From Azospirillum brasilense (GTDB lineage Bacteria; Pseudomonadota; Alphaproteobacteria; Azospirillales; Azospirillaceae), in contig NZ_QOKV01000023.1 in the NCBI RefSeq assembly GCF_008365405.1, forward strand, positions 29,015-93,014: 64,000 bases of DNA. The letters run 5' to 3'. The notes beneath the pieces are model-generated. The model was not told where the DNA came from. It was given only the letters and a program-made list of their open reading frames with translations, and did not search any database. Both the position numbers and the translations under genes were made by a program. Shown piece after piece: positions 27,661 to 36,150 of this stretch (positions are counted from its first letter, which is position 1; each line of letters starts with the position of its first letter).

Positions 27661-27861
27661 ATGAACGAACAAGAGATGCTGAAGGAAAAACTGGCCACGC
27701 TTCGCAGCGAGCATCGCGACCTCGACGACGTGATCGCCCGACTGCACGAACGTGCGCCGTTCGACCAGCTTCAGATGCAACGTCTGAAGAAGCGCAAACT
27801 CGCGCTCAAGGACCAGATCATGGTCCTGGAAAGTCGCATGCTGCCCGACATCATCGCCTGA
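27661..27861 (+). CDS. YdcH/DUF465 family small protein
   Basis: A 66-residue coiled-coil protein. The pattern LRSEHRDLDDVIARL followed by LQMQRLKKRKLALKDQI defines the YdcH (DUF465) family, whose role is unsettled. Start ATG 27661. It is 108 bp upstream of purE and divergent from phosphofructokinase. Confidence 0.85.
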   Translation: MNEQEMLKEKLATLRSEHRDLDDVIARLHERAPFDQLQMQRLKKRKLALKDQIMVLESRMLPDIIA

Positions 27862-27906
27862 GGCGGCTTTTCGGCGGGGAACATGGCCCGGCGTCGCGCG
27901 TCGCGC

Positions 27907-27934
27907 TGGACTCCGCGCGCGCGCTTTCTATAAT
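27907..27934 (+). promoter_or_regulatory. Putative sigma-70 promoter of purEK
   Basis: An exact TATAAT (27929-27934) lies 36 bp before the purE start; TGGACT (27907-27912) is a four-of-six match to the -35 box at 16-bp spacing. This is a good candidate, not proven. Confidence 0.5.
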
Positions 27935-27969
27935 GCGCCGCTTTCCGGACCTAGAGGAAAGCGCGCGCC

Positions 27970-28491
27970 GTGTCCGCATCCATCGCCGCCACCACCGACC
28001 GCAAGCCGCTGGTCGGCATCATCATGGGCAGCCAGTCGGACTGGACCACCATGAAGCACGCCGCCGAGACGCTGACCGCGCTCGGCGTCCCGCACGAGGT
28101 CCGGATCGTCTCCGCCCACCGCACCCCGCAGCGCCTCGTCGAGTATGCCACCACCGCCCGCGACCGCGGCCTGAAGGTGGTCATCGCCGGGGCCGGCGGC
28201 GCCGCCCACCTGCCGGGCATGGCCGCCTCCATGACCCCCCTGCCCGTCTTCGGCGTCCCGGTGGAAAGCCACGCGCTGAAGGGCATGGACAGCCTGCTGT
28301 CGATCGTCCAGATGCCCGGCGGCGTTCCGGTGGGCACGCTGGCCATCGGCAAGGCCGGCGCGATCAACGCAGCCTTGCTCGCCGGATCGGTCATCGCCCT
28401 GATGGACCCGCAGGTGGCCGAGGCGCTGGACGCCTGGCGCGCCCGACAGACCGCCGCCGTCGCCGAAGCCCCCGTCGACGAGCCCGCCTGA
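27970..28491 (+). CDS. purE: N5-carboxyaminoimidazole ribonucleotide mutase PurE
   Basis: Converts N5-CAIR to CAIR in de novo purine synthesis (class I PurE, working with PurK). The 173-residue protein has the active-site motifs IIMGSQSDWTTM, SAHRTPQR and GGAAHLPGMAAS. The start is the GTG at 27970 with AGAGGAAAG upstream. The purK start follows three bases after the stop, so the two form an operon. Confidence 0.95.
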   Translation: MSASIAATTDRKPLVGIIMGSQSDWTTMKHAAETLTALGVPHEVRIVSAHRTPQRLVEYATTARDRGLKVVIAGAGGAAHLPGMAASMTPLPVFGVPVESHALKGMDSLLSIVQMPGGVPVGTLAIGKAGAINAALLAGSVIALMDPQVAEALDAWRARQTAAVAEAPVDEPA

Positions 28492-28494
28492 GCC

Positions 28495-29577
28495 ATGGCC
28501 CACCGCATTCTTTCGCCCGGTTCGACCATCGGCATGCTGGGCGACGGCCAGCTCGGCCGCATGACCGCGCTCGCCGCCGCCCGGCTGGGCTACAAGACGC
28601 ACGTCTACGCGCCGGGATCGGAGGGCAGCCCCTGCGCCCAGGTCGCGGCGGCCGTCACCTCCGCCGGCTGGGACGACCTCGACGCGCTGGAGGCCTTCGC
28701 CCGCTCCGTCGACGTGGTGACGCTGGAATGGGAGAACGTCCCGGTCGCCGTGGTCGAGCATCTCGGCCGCTTCACCCCCGTCCATCCCGGCGGCAAGGTT
28801 CTGTCGGTCGCCCAGGACCGGGTGGAGGAGAAGTCCTTCGTCAACGCGCTGGGCATCGGCACCGCCCCCTGGCGCGCCGCGCGCAGCGCCGACGAGGTGG
28901 CGAAGGCGGTGGCGGAGATCGGCCCGCGCTGCATCCTGAAATCCACCCGCCTCGGCTATGACGGCAAGGGGCAGGCGCGGATCGAACCGGGCAGCGACCC
29001 GGCGGAGGCCTGGGCGGCCATCCGTTCCGACGCCGGCATCGTGGAGGGCTTCGTCTCCTTCACCTGCGAGGTGTCGGTGATCGTCGCCCGCGGGCTGGAC
29101 GGCAGCATGGCCGCCTACCCCGCCGTGGAGAACCGGCACAAGGACGGCATCCTCGACAGGACCATCGCCCCGGCCCGCGTTGCGGCGGAGACGGCGGCCG
29201 AGGCCGAGCGGGTCGCCCGCCGGATCGCCGAGGCGCTGGACCTCGTCGGCGTGCTGGCGGTCGAGATGTTCGTGACTCCGGATGGCGGCGTGCTGGTCAA
29301 TGAGATGGCCCCGCGCCCGCACAACTCCGGCCACTGGACCATGGACGCCTGCCACTCCTGCCAGTTCGAGCAGTTCGTCCGCGCCGTCTGCGGCCTGCCG
29401 CTGGGCTCGGTGGAGCGGGTGGCCGACGCCGAGATGGAGAACCTGATCGGCGCCGACGCGGACCGTTGGCCGGAGTTGATGGCCGAGCCCGGCGCCCGCC
29501 TGCACCTCTACGGCAAGGCGGAGTCCCGTCCCGGCCGCAAGATGGGCCATGTGACCCGGCTCCGTCCCCGCTCCTGA
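28495..29577 (+). CDS. purK: N5-carboxyaminoimidazole ribonucleotide synthase PurK
   Basis: ATP-grasp enzyme that carboxylates AIR with bicarbonate and ATP to give N5-CAIR, the substrate of PurE. The 360-residue chain has the N-terminal IGMLGDGQLGRMTALAA, the ATP-grasp core (ILKSTRLGYDGKGQ, GVLAVEMFVTPDGG) and the NEMAPRPHNSGHWT motif. Start ATG 28495. A strong terminator follows. Confidence 0.96.
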   Translation: MAHRILSPGSTIGMLGDGQLGRMTALAAARLGYKTHVYAPGSEGSPCAQVAAAVTSAGWDDLDALEAFARSVDVVTLEWENVPVAVVEHLGRFTPVHPGGKVLSVAQDRVEEKSFVNALGIGTAPWRAARSADEVAKAVAEIGPRCILKSTRLGYDGKGQARIEPGSDPAEAWAAIRSDAGIVEGFVSFTCEVSVIVARGLDGSMAAYPAVENRHKDGILDRTIAPARVAAETAAEAERVARRIAEALDLVGVLAVEMFVTPDGGVLVNEMAPRPHNSGHWTMDACHSCQFEQFVRAVCGLPLGSVERVADAEMENLIGADADRWPELMAEPGARLHLYGKAESRPGRKMGHVTRLRPRS

Positions 29578-29611
29578 CCCTTCCGGTCGATTCCCTCCGT
29601 CCGACCGCCGC

Positions 29612-29654
29612 GGCGGGTCGTTTCCTGTTCGGAAACGGCCCGCCGTCGTTTTTT
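29612..29654 (+). terminator. Rho-independent terminator of purEK
   Basis: GGCGGGTCGTTTCC (29612-29625) pairs with GGAAACGGCCCGCC (29631-29644), 14 pairs with one G-U, around a 5-nt loop. A TTTTTT run follows at 29649-29654. It ends the purEK operon. Confidence 0.88.
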
Positions 29655-29851
29655 CTCGCGTCGGGTGCGATAATCCGGCGCGGCTCAAAACCACATTTCT
29701 CTTTAAATCATTGAAAATTCTAGGTTCCGATATTTTGTTTGGAATGACGCGGTGAATCTTGCCGCTTTTTTCACGGCGGGAACACGGCTAGTCTCCACTC
29801 AATGAATGAACGCAATTCGATAAACTTTTTCTCAATTTCGGGCTATTGCCG

Positions 29852-31567
29852 ATGCAGCTTGCGCATGACTCGATCAGACGCCCGGTGCCGCAGACCAACG
29901 CGCAGGTCCGACGCCCGTCGCACCGCGAGCGTGACCGCTTCGTCGGTTTCGCTTTCGCCGCGGCGGATTTGCTGATCGAGACGGATGGGCGCGGAAGCAT
30001 TCTGTTCTGCGCGGGCGCGCGCTGCCGCCTGACCGAAGGGGACGTGGCCGGCTTGGTCGGCACCAGCCTGCTCGACGTCGTGGCGCCGAACGACCGCAAA
30101 TACGTCACCGTTTTGTTCAAGCGCATCCAGGACAAGGGCCGCATCAAGCCGGCGCGCGTCGTCTTCCAGGGCTGCGACGGCAACCGCTTTCCGGCGCTGC
30201 TCGGCGGCTGCCGGCTCGACTCCTGCCCCGGGTCGCTGTTCCTGACCGTGCTGTTGGCCTCCGGCCCGCGCAACACGAACGAGGCGCTCGCCGCGGCGGG
30301 CCAGCTTCTCGACGGCAACGCCTTCAGCCACATCCTGGAGGACCGCATCATCAAGGCGCGGGAGAAGGGGCTGGACAACGCCCTGACCCTGCTGCTGATC
30401 GACGGCCTGCAGTCGATGGTGGACGCCCTGCCCGAGGGGGCGGCGAGCGAGGTGATGCAGGGGATCGAGGCCTATCTGCGGGCGATCTCCGCCAACGGCG
30501 ACAGCGCCGGGCAACTGGCCACCGACCGTTACGGCGTCGTCCACGCCTCGGACATCGACGGGCAGGAGGTGCAGGCCCACATCACCCAGATCATCCAGAG
30601 CGCCGGCGGCGAGTTGCCCGGCGGCATCCGCACCTGGTCGCTGGACGTGTCGGACGAGCGGCTGGACCCCGCCGACGCGGCGCGCGCGCTGGTCTACACG
30701 GTGCAGGCCTTCGCCTCCGCCCAGGGCGGCGAGTTCACCATCTCCAGCCTGGAGGACGGCGCCAAGCGCATGCTGTCCGACGCGGTGGACCGCATCGGCC
30801 GGCTGCGCGCGACCATCGAGAAACGCGACTTCTTCGTGGTCTACCAGCCCATCGTCGATATCGGGACCCGGACCGTCCATCATCTCGAAGCGTTGACGCG
30901 GGTGGAGGGCATGCCGTCCCCGGCGGACTTCATCACCTTCGCCGAGGATGTCGGGCTGATCTACGATTTCGACCTGCTGCTGACGCAGTCGGTGCTGGAC
31001 ACCATGCACGCCCACCGCAAGGAGCCGACCCTGCCGGACGTGGCGATCAACCTGTCCGCCAAGACGCTGATGAGCCCTATTTTCCTGCGCCAGTTCCTGG
31101 CGGTGACGGAGCCCTATGGCGAGCTTGCCCGCAAGCTGCTGATTGAGGTGACCGAGACCGTCGTCGTCACCGACATCGCCAAGTTGAACGAGGTTTTGCA
31201 AAAGCTCCGCGCCGCCGGTTTTCGTATTTGCCTGGACGACGTCGGGGCCGGATCGACCTCCTTTCAATCGCTCTACGGCATCCAGGCGGATTTTGCCAAG
31301 ATCGACGGCCACTTCGTCCGCGGCGCCGTGGACAGCGGCCGCGACATGGCCATGCTGCGGTCCATGGTGGACGTGTGCCGCCAGTTGGGGCTGGGGCTGA
31401 TCGGGGAGCAGGTGGAAGGGCCCGAGCACGCGCAGCTCCTGACGGAGCTGGGGGTGCCGCTGGCGCAGGGCTACCTCTACAGCCGCCCCTCCCGCGACTT
31501 CGCCTATTTCGCGAAGGACTGGGCGAAGATGGCCGGTACAGGCGGCAAGGTTCTCCGGAAAGGCTGA
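29852..31567 (+). CDS. PAS - degenerate GGDEF - EAL domain protein (c-di-GMP phosphodiesterase)
   Basis: A 571-residue cytoplasmic protein: a PAS-like sensor at about 25-125, a GGDEF-like fold at about 160-310 and an EAL domain from about 328. The GGDEF loop is lost (ATDRYGVVHASD stands where the signature should be), so it probably does not make c-di-GMP. The EAL domain keeps the catalytic set: EALTR, INLSAK, IEVTET, LDDVGAGST, AKIDG, GEQVE and AQGY. It should therefore hydrolyse c-di-GMP to pGpG, influencing motility versus biofilm. ATG 29852 is preferred to a TTG two codons upstream. No transmembrane helix is seen. Confidence 0.88.
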   Translation: MQLAHDSIRRPVPQTNAQVRRPSHRERDRFVGFAFAAADLLIETDGRGSILFCAGARCRLTEGDVAGLVGTSLLDVVAPNDRKYVTVLFKRIQDKGRIKPARVVFQGCDGNRFPALLGGCRLDSCPGSLFLTVLLASGPRNTNEALAAAGQLLDGNAFSHILEDRIIKAREKGLDNALTLLLIDGLQSMVDALPEGAASEVMQGIEAYLRAISANGDSAGQLATDRYGVVHASDIDGQEVQAHITQIIQSAGGELPGGIRTWSLDVSDERLDPADAARALVYTVQAFASAQGGEFTISSLEDGAKRMLSDAVDRIGRLRATIEKRDFFVVYQPIVDIGTRTVHHLEALTRVEGMPSPADFITFAEDVGLIYDFDLLLTQSVLDTMHAHRKEPTLPDVAINLSAKTLMSPIFLRQFLAVTEPYGELARKLLIEVTETVVVTDIAKLNEVLQKLRAAGFRICLDDVGAGSTSFQSLYGIQADFAKIDGHFVRGAVDSGRDMAMLRSMVDVCRQLGLGLIGEQVEGPEHAQLLTELGVPLAQGYLYSRPSRDFAYFAKDWAKMAGTGGKVLRKG

Positions 31568-31622
31568 CGCGCGGCGGGAACCGGCCGCTCCCGCCCATCG
31601 TCAAGCCGGCATCAGGCCGGCA

Positions 31623-31799
31623 TCAAGCCAGTTCGTGCGCTGCATCGATGCAGTGGCGTGCCTGGGCGAGAAGCTCGCGGTTGCGGTCCATGAACTCCTT
31701 GGCGGCACCGCAGGCCCCCGGATGCAGCCGGACTTCCGCCAGAAGCCGTTCCGCCTCGTCCAGCGAATTCAAGACCGATACCGCTGTGTCGATGTCCAT
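31623..31799 (-). CDS. Small hypothetical protein
   Basis: A 58-residue, probably helical protein with no recognised family. It begins MDIDTAVSVLNSLDEAERLL and has two cysteines. ATG 31799 has AAGGGGG upstream at suitable spacing. It converges on the EAL gene. Modest confidence because of its size, but its composition and ribosome site look like a real gene. Confidence 0.55.
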   Translation of the reverse strand: MDIDTAVSVLNSLDEAERLLAEVRLHPGACGAAKEFMDRNRELLAQARHCIDAAHELA

Positions 31800-31940
31800 G
31801 GCCGCCCCCTTAACATGGCGTGCTGCAATGCACGCGTTCATCAGGCGGCTATGACAAAAGCATTAATTTGCGCTGCAGCGTATTGGCCATAACGTCGCAG
31901 ATTTAGAACATTTTAACATATTTATCGCCAAAAACGTGCA

Positions 31941-32654
31941 TCATCGCCGCTCGAGCTTCTCAAGCGCATCCACCTGTACGCGGATGACCTTTTCCGTCGC
32001 GGAGAAGCCCTGCCGGCGGGTCAGGACGACGATGACCGCCGCGGTGGACACCATGAAGAACCAGGGGCCGAGCATCCAGGCCAGCGCCGCCATGGCGAAG
32101 TAATAGGCGCGCATGCCGCCGTTCAGCGCCTTGACGGCCAGCGTCATGGCGGCGGCGATGCTGTCGGCCATCGCCGTCTTCTCCTCCGCCGGCACCGGGG
32201 GCAGCGGTGCGGAGCCGATCAGGGCGCAGCAGTAATTGTACTGGCGCAACGCCCAGGTGAATTTGAAGAAGCCGAAGGTGAAGATCGCCACGAGCAGCAG
32301 CATCTTCAACTCGAAGAACTCGCGCGTGGTCTGCACCGTGAAGGACAGCGTGCCGACCAGCTTGTGGGCGCTCTCCACCGCGCCGAAGGCACCGACCAGA
32401 CCGGCCAGGATCAGCATGTTCGTGCTGGCGAAGAAGGTGCAGCTCTGCATCGTGTGGCCGACGAGCTGCGAATCCATGATGCGGTTGTCGCGCTCCAGCA
32501 TCCGCTCCATCCAATGGCGGCGCACCTTCTTGAGATGCTGGTTGACGACCATGCGCCCGCCCAGCATGTGGTCCTGGATCAGCGTGAAACCCGCCCAGCA
32601 GGCGAGGAACCACAGGAAGGCGACGGTGTCGAGGAAGGTGATGTCGGGCGTCAC
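31941..32654 (-). CDS. DUF599 family membrane protein
   Basis: A 237-residue membrane protein with four main hydrophobic segments (about 8-25, 72-92, 112-132, 185-210). The family motif is FKFTWALRQYNYCCALIGSAP; DUF599 has no known function. The start is a GTG at 32654 beginning MTPDITFLDTV; the Shine-Dalgarno site is weak. Located 101 bp downstream of the ribbon-helix-helix gene. Confidence 0.84.
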   Translation of the reverse strand: MTPDITFLDTVAFLWFLACWAGFTLIQDHMLGGRMVVNQHLKKVRRHWMERMLERDNRIMDSQLVGHTMQSCTFFASTNMLILAGLVGAFGAVESAHKLVGTLSFTVQTTREFFELKMLLLVAIFTFGFFKFTWALRQYNYCCALIGSAPLPPVPAEEKTAMADSIAAAMTLAVKALNGGMRAYYFAMAALAWMLGPWFFMVSTAAVIVVLTRRQGFSATEKVIRVQVDALEKLERR

Positions 32655-32755
32655 GGGCGGACACTCTGGCGCGAGGGGAAGGGGTCGGTCCGGCGCAAGG
32701 GTGTAGCCGTCCCCCCGCCGCCTGTCCAGGGGCGCCCCGGTGGGGCAGGACGCCC

Positions 32756-32959
32756 CTACCCTCGCCTCTGCACCGCGTTCAGCACATGGACCCGGATCGC
32801 GCTCGACAGGTTGCCGCTGCGGGTCGAATCGATCTCCTCGATCAGCGCGTTGACCGACATCCCCCGCACCTGCGCGAGGCCCTTCAGCGCCTCCCAGAAT
32901 TCCTCTTCCAGGGAGACGCTGGTCGGGTGCCCGGCGATGAGGACGGAGCGCTTTTTCAT
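32756..32959 (-). CDS. Ribbon-helix-helix (RHH_4) domain protein
   Basis: A 67-residue protein consisting of one ribbon-helix-helix fold, ending with VLNAVQRRG. The segment TSVSLEEEFWEALKGLAQVR followed by GMSVNALIEEID matches the RHH_4 family, common in alphaproteobacteria and distinct from toxin-antitoxin antitoxins. DNA binding is presumed. It sits 19 bp downstream of fumC and is probably co-transcribed with it. No partner toxin is present. Confidence 0.82.
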   Translation of the reverse strand: MKKRSVLIAGHPTSVSLEEEFWEALKGLAQVRGMSVNALIEEIDSTRSGNLSSAIRVHVLNAVQRRG

Positions 32960-32978
32960 GGACGGCGCACGGCCCCGG

Positions 32979-34379
32979 TCACCGGGGCTTCACCATGGTT
33001 TCCGGCTTGACCCACTGATCGAACTGCTCCTCGGTCAGCAGGCCAAGCGCCACGCCGGCCTGTTTCAGAGTCGTTCCCTCCTTGTGGGCCTTCTTGGCGA
33101 TCGTCGCCGCGTTGTCGTAGCCGATGTGCGGGTTCAGCGCGGTGACCAGCATCAGGCTCTCGTTCAGCAATTGGCCGATGCGCTCGCGGTTCGCCTCGAT
33201 GCCGACGACGGCGTTGTCGGTGAAGCTGTTGCAGGCGTCGGCCAGCAACCGGATTGACTGCAGCACGTTGTAGGCGATCACCGGCTTGAAGACGTTCAGC
33301 TCGAAATGGCCGGTGGCGCCGGCGATGCTGACGGTGGTCTGGTTGCCCATCACCTGGGCGCAGACCATGGTCATCGCCTCCGACTGGGTGGGATTCACCT
33401 TGCCGGGCATGATGGAGGAGCCCGGCTCGTTCTCTGGCAGCGCGATCTCCCCGATGCCGCAGCGCGGGCCGGAGCCGAGCAGGCGGATGTCGTTGGCGAT
33501 CTTCATCAGCGACACGGCCAGTGTGTTCAGGCTGCCATGCGCGTCCACCAGCGCGTCGTGGCTCGCCAGCGCCTCGAACTTGTTCTCGGCGGTGACGAAG
33601 GGCAGCCCAGTGATGGAGGCCACCTCCTCGGCGAAGGCTTCGGCGAAGCCGGTCTTGGCGTTCAGCCCGGTGCCCACCGCCGTGCCGCCCTGGGCCAGCC
33701 GGTAGAGCTGCGGCAGCGACGCCTTCACCCGCTCGATCCCGTAGGCGATCTGGGTGGCGTAGCCGGAGAACTCCTGCCCCAGGGTCAGCGGCGTAGCGTC
33801 CTGGAGGTGGGTGCGCCCGATCTTCACGATGTCGGCGAACTCGGCCGCCTTCGCGGCCAGCGCCGCGTGCAGATGCTCCAGCGCCGGCAGAAGCTCGTGG
33901 TGGATCTGCTCGGCCGCGGCGATGTGCATGGCGGTGGGGAAGCTGTCGTTGGACGACTGCCCCATGTTGACGTGGTCGTTGGGGTGGACCGGCTTCTTCG
34001 ACCCCATCTCGCCGCCCAGCGCCTCGATGGCGCGGTTGGAGATGACCTCGTTCGCGTTCATGTTCGTCTGGGTGCCGGAGCCGGTCTGCCAGACCACCAG
34101 CGGAAAATGATCGGCGAGCGTGCCGTCGATCACCTCCTCCGCCGCCTCGACGATGGCGCGGCCCAGCCGGGGGTCGAGCACCTCCAGCGCCATGTTGGCG
34201 AGCGCCGACGCCTTCTTCTGGATGCCGAGCGCGCGCACCAGCGCCGGCGGCATGCGCTCCCCGCCGATGCGGAAGTTGCGCAGCGAGCGCTGCGTCTGGG
34301 CGCCCCAGTAACGGTCGGCGGCAACCTCGATCGGTCCGAAGCTGTCGGTCTCGGTGCGCATCCCGGTCTTACCGGTCAT
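32979..34379 (-). CDS. fumC: Class II fumarate hydratase FumC
   Basis: Iron-independent, oxygen-stable fumarase that interconverts fumarate and malate in the TCA cycle. The 466 residues match E. coli FumC in length. The signature GSSIMPGKVNP, the active-site SGTQTNMNANEVISN and HPNDHVNMGQSSND segments are all present. ATG 34379 is preceded by GAGGA seven bases upstream; the open frame extends further without a plausible start. The RHH gene follows at once. Confidence 0.96.
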   Translation of the reverse strand: MTGKTGMRTETDSFGPIEVAADRYWGAQTQRSLRNFRIGGERMPPALVRALGIQKKASALANMALEVLDPRLGRAIVEAAEEVIDGTLADHFPLVVWQTGSGTQTNMNANEVISNRAIEALGGEMGSKKPVHPNDHVNMGQSSNDSFPTAMHIAAAEQIHHELLPALEHLHAALAAKAAEFADIVKIGRTHLQDATPLTLGQEFSGYATQIAYGIERVKASLPQLYRLAQGGTAVGTGLNAKTGFAEAFAEEVASITGLPFVTAENKFEALASHDALVDAHGSLNTLAVSLMKIANDIRLLGSGPRCGIGEIALPENEPGSSIMPGKVNPTQSEAMTMVCAQVMGNQTTVSIAGATGHFELNVFKPVIAYNVLQSIRLLADACNSFTDNAVVGIEANRERIGQLLNESLMLVTALNPHIGYDNAATIAKKAHKEGTTLKQAGVALGLLTEEQFDQWVKPETMVKPR

Positions 34380-34599
34380 GGTCAGGTCCTCGTCGGTTCG
34401 AACATCGTTCCGGTCAGCGAATTTTTTCCCGAATCGCCCGCCGGGCAAGGGGAATCAACGCGGAATCCCCTTTGGGCAAGGGTCCGGCCGAATTTGTTCT
34501 TGTTGCGTTCCGTTTCCTGCGTTACCGTTTCGGCGTGACCGGCCCTGCATCCCATCCCGCCCCCATCCCGCTGCCCCTCTCCAGCCCTGGGAGATTCGA

Positions 34600-34854
34600 A
34601 TGAGCGACTTCGCCACGGACCATGTCCGCGCCTTCATCGCCAAGACCCGCGTCGCCGAGATGACGGCGAAGGGCTGGCGCGTGGTCGGCCCCGGCGAGGA
34701 AGGCTCCCTGCTCATGGAAGGGCCGCAGCTTGGCGGCGCACCGGTTCGCCTGTTGGCCTTGGTCAACGATCTGTTCGACGATCTGGTCGCCCAGGCGTTG
34801 GAGCGCGCCGACCGCATCGACCACGCCGCGGGTCGGCTGCCGCGCGCCGCGTAA
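34600..34854 (+). CDS. Small hypothetical protein
   Basis: An 84-residue protein with no family assigned. It starts MSDFATDHVRAFIAKTRV and has a short beta-strand pair (GWRVVGPGEEGSLLMEG) and a C-terminal helix. GGGAG lies at suitable spacing before ATG 34600. Divergent from fumC. Confidence 0.6.
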   Translation: MSDFATDHVRAFIAKTRVAEMTAKGWRVVGPGEEGSLLMEGPQLGGAPVRLLALVNDLFDDLVAQALERADRIDHAAGRLPRAA

Positions 34855-34900
34855 GGAGCTACGCCCGGCGCACCGGGCCCCACAAAGGACGTACCCCGCC

Positions 34901-34929
34901 CGGCGGGACGGCCTGTTAACGTCCCGCCG
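34901..34929. terminator. Inverted repeat in the 34.86-35.22 kb gap
   Basis: CGGCGGGAC (34901-34909) and GTCCCGCCG (34921-34929) form a perfect 9-bp stem with an 11-nt loop and no T-run; it may end the 84-residue gene. The rest of the 369-bp gap (34855-35223) shows no gene; it becomes AT-richer toward 35220 and probably holds the promoter of the next small gene. Confidence 0.45.
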
Positions 34930-35223
34930 TGGCGGCTTAAGGCTTGCGGACGCCGCCGTTAAGGCTCCGCTTCCCTCCCGCCTATGACGGTTCGGCCGCT
35001 ACGACCTTTGCCGGAAGTCCTTGAAAAGTCTCACAGCCTCAGAAAAGCGCCTGCTCATTTCAAGAAAAGTGGTAATCCTTCCGGGTAAAATCCCCCTATA
35101 TTTGTCGGTCACGGGATTACCCCTCAAGACACCAGCCCGGCGGAGGCCCCGTTAGTAAGTCGTTAACCGGGACATGGCCAAATAGAGACATCACGAACAC
35201 ACAAGACAAAACGGAGTTTTAAA

Positions 35224-35439
35224 ATGCTGATCGCCACCACCACCGAACAGATTACCTCGTCCTCTCGCGTTCACATCGCCCTGGTCGATGAGTTCATCCA
35301 GCTGGCGCTGAACCGGATCGACGGCCAGAACGACCCCTTCGTCCGCGAAAGCCTTGCCGACCTGCTGTCCACCCTGCGCGAGGAGCGGTCCGGCTACCTG
35401 GACCTGCTGAACGCCGCGATGCCGGTCAAGGCCGCCTGA
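35224..35439 (+). CDS. Small hypothetical protein
   Basis: A 71-residue helical protein of no recognised family (MLIATTTEQITSSSRVHIAL at the start). ACGGAG lies seven bases before the ATG. It has a 369-bp AT-leaning leader and is followed by a leftward GNAT gene. The ribosome site and clean codon use support a real gene. Confidence 0.6.
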   Translation: MLIATTTEQITSSSRVHIALVDEFIQLALNRIDGQNDPFVRESLADLLSTLREERSGYLDLLNAAMPVKAA

Positions 35440-35560
35440 GGGTCCCGGACGACCTGGGCATAAGCACCCGGGCATAAGTACCGCGTGGTGGCGATGAGGT
35501 CGGGGCCGTCGACAAGCCCCGACCGTCAGCCCACCGGAACAGTCCGATACTTACGTTCCC

Positions 35561-36052
35561 TCAAGCCTCATCCGCCTGCGCGGCCAATGCGGCGATCGCA
35601 TCGCCGGTGAGACGGTAGGGAAGCCACTCCTCCATCTGTTTGAAGCCGATGCGCAGATAGAAATCGCGTGCCGGGTTCCAGTGCAGCACATTCAGGTCGA
35701 CACGGCGACAGCCCCGCTCGGCCGCCAGTTTCGCCACCGTCGCCAGCAGCTTCCGGCCAACGCCATAGCGCCGCGCTTGCGGGGTGACGTAGAGATCCTC
35801 CACGAACAGGCCAGCCCGCCCTTCCCAGGTGGAATAGTTGCGGAAGCACAGCGCGAAGCCGACGGGCTCCCCGTCCAGTTCGGCGATCAGCGCCTCGAAC
35901 ACCGGACGCTCGCCCCAGCCGTCGCGCCGGAAGTCCGCCTCGCTCGCCTTCACGGCGTGGGGCTCGTTTTCGAACGCGGCGAGTTCCCGGACGAAGCGGA
36001 GAATGGTCGGGCAATCGGCCTCGACGGCCGGACGGACGGTCACGGTGGGCAT
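35561..36052 (-). CDS. GNAT family N-acetyltransferase
   Basis: A 163-residue acetyltransferase with the pattern of the diamine/thialysine acetyltransferase (SSAT-like) branch: LRFVRELAAFENEPHAVKAS near the N-terminus, then FVEDLYVTPQARRYGVGRKL (acetyl-CoA loop) and LNVLHWNPARDFYLRIGF. The likely substrate class is a polyamine or thialysine, by family resemblance only. ATG 36052 starts MPTVTVRPA. Divergent from the tandem GNAT gene. Confidence 0.88.
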   Translation of the reverse strand: MPTVTVRPAVEADCPTILRFVRELAAFENEPHAVKASEADFRRDGWGERPVFEALIAELDGEPVGFALCFRNYSTWEGRAGLFVEDLYVTPQARRYGVGRKLLATVAKLAAERGCRRVDLNVLHWNPARDFYLRIGFKQMEEWLPYRLTGDAIAALAAQADEA

Positions 36053-36150
36053 GGCAACTCCAGATCTCACGATGGCGCGACGATAGCCGCGCCGGCCACA
36101 CGGCAACAACCGCTTTGCCATCCGCCGGCGGTGGGCCTAGGCTGCGCGCC

